Origin: Thermomonas sp. S9
GTDB lineage: Bacteria; Pseudomonadota; Gammaproteobacteria; Xanthomonadales; Xanthomonadaceae
Assembly (NCBI RefSeq): GCF_024704365.1
Contig: NZ_JAJDFY010000001.1
Location: forward strand, 2,709,001-2,773,000
Reading direction: 5' to 3'
DNA: 64,000 bases
The notes under the pieces: model-generated
The model's database searches: none
What the model was told of the DNA's origin: nothing
Seen by the model: only the letters and a program-made list of their open reading frames with translations
Translations under genes and position numbers: made by a program
In this document: positions 63,220 through 64,000 of the stretch, one piece after another
Position numbering within the stretch: the stretch's first letter is position 1
Layout of the letters: every line of letters starts with the position of its first letter

Positions 63220-63902
63220 TCACTTGCCCCCTTCTTGTCGCCGGCCTTGCTGGCGTCGGCCTCGGCCTGGGCGGACTCGTCCTCGTCCAGGTAGCGGTAG
63301 GTCTTGACCGTGCCCGCCAGTTCCAGCGGGGTGTTCGGACCGATCCGGGCGTTCGGATTGTCCTTGCTCTTCTTCGGCTGCAGGGAGATGTCATGCATGG
63401 TCATGATCACCACCCGCGGCAGCGACGCCACGCCGCTGACGAAAGCCCCGAACTGGTGGTAGGTGCCCACCATCCGCAGCATGATGGGCTTCTCGGCATA
63501 GAAATCCTGCTTGGCCTCCGGGCCAGGCTGGAACAGGTCGTTCTGGATGCCGGTCGCCAGCGCGGTCTGCGAGATATCCACGATCAGGTCGGGCATCTCG
63601 GTCTTGCTGGGCAGCTGGCGCAGCATCTGCTGCAGCTGTTGTTCCATCTGCGCCAGCTGCTGCTTGAGCGGCTCGAGGTTGGCGGCACGGCCCTGCTTGG
63701 TCTCGAACTCGGTACGCAGGTCGGACTCCTGGGCCTGCAGGCGCTTGAGCTCGTCGCGCTGGCCGCTGATGGCCACGAACCAGGCGATCACCACGATCAC
63801 CAGCGCAAGCAGACCGCAGAACACCAGCTGCGCCTCGCGCGGCCAGCTGCCGATGTTGTTGATGTCGAGTTCGCGGAGATTGATTTTCTTCTTCGTGCTC
63901 AC
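63220..63902 (-). CDS. pilO: Type IV pilus assembly protein PilO (one-base frameshift near the end)
   Basis: About 227 aa when repaired. A short cytoplasmic N-terminus (INLRELDINNIGSWPREAQ) precedes one TM (LVFCGLLALVIVVIAWFVAI), a coiled coil (GRAANLEPLKQQLAQMEQQL) and a ferredoxin-like periplasmic domain (GTYHQFGAFVSGVASLPRVV). A base is missing in the G-run at 63227-63231. With it restored the protein ends KKGGK at TGA 63220-63222, just before pilP. The GTG start overlaps the pilN stop (GTGA). Confidence 0.93.
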
Positions 63903-64000
63903 GACGCATTCCCTCCGGCGGCGGGCGTGGCCGGCGCGGCGGCCGGCGCCTGCGGGCTGGCATCCTGCCCGTCCTTGGCCGCGCTGGGATTGGCCAGCTT
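63899..64000 (-). CDS. pilN: Type IV pilus assembly protein PilN (C-terminal 33 aa only)
   Basis: An open frame enters from the window edge and ends at TGA 63899-63901, overlapping the pilO GTG. The visible part is an Ala/Pro-rich tail (KLANPSAAKDGQDASPQ) of the kind ending PilN in Xanthomonadaceae. Identity rests mainly on the pilN-pilO-pilP-pilQ order. Confidence 0.75.
   Translation of the reverse strand, partial: KLANPSAAKDGQDASPQAPAAAPATPAAGGNAS

Overview
The window is a chromosomal segment of a high-GC gammaproteobacterium. Gene content and order point to Lysobacteraceae/Xanthomonadaceae (a Luteimonas-, Lysobacter-, Thermomonas- or Xanthomonas-like organism). The markers are the aspS-GNAT-yebC-ruvC-ruvA-kup-ruvB-ybgC-tolQRAB-pal-cpoB-queE-queC run, a DUF3011 protein, a BatB/BatC fusion and pilNOPQ. 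This is inferred from remembered gene order; no search was run. Almost everything is core housekeeping, with little accessory DNA.

Layout: (1) 1-3501: hrpA (partial, minus), dps and recQ. (2) 3502-3997: a minus-strand tRNA-Lys followed, in its direction of transcription, by five directly abutting 73-75 bp degenerate tRNA copies, the most unusual structure here. (3) 4036-18281: one long minus-strand block with Asp-tRNA synthetase, an acetyltransferase, YebC, the RuvABC resolvasome, Kup, Tol-Pal and two queuosine genes. A 152-bp IS5-like MITE sits exactly at the kup stop codon, flanked by a CTAG duplication. (4) 18432-29030: a DUF3011 protein with an in-frame stop, an FmdB zinc ribbon, SIMPL and Pr6Pr membrane proteins, an ABC-F ATPase, a TonB-dependent receptor, YbaL and an esterase. 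(5) 29075-37736: clpB with a sigma-32-type promoter, GIY-YIG, pgeF, rluD, bamD, nadE, ppa and a DUF4136 lipoprotein. (6) 37872-45132: the F0F1 ATP synthase operon atpIBEFHAGDC. (7) 45373-53682: PDH E3 and E2, a PCuAC-like copper protein, transketolase, a FitA/PIN toxin-antitoxin pair behind a 22-bp-arm palindrome, and a dicarboxylate symporter. (8) 53727-60595: a MoxR/Bat (aerotolerance-type) operon. (9) 60719-64000: pilQ, pilP, pilO and the end of pilN.

A strong overall signal is about 20 single-base indels breaking otherwise intact, often essential genes (clpB twice, atpG, ppa, lpdA, moxR and others). Many lie in short G/C runs. This looks like assembly or consensus error rather than gene decay, so broken genes are reported over their full repaired span as CDS with the break named. 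The same caution applies to two apparent gene fusions (ybgC-tolQ, ybaL-esterase) and to an extra base in the tRNA-Lys anticodon loop. Adjacent co-directional genes very often overlap as ATGA, GTGA or TGATG, indicating translational coupling in the tol, ruv, bat, atp and pil clusters. No CRISPR array, prophage, full insertion sequence or biosynthetic cluster was seen.
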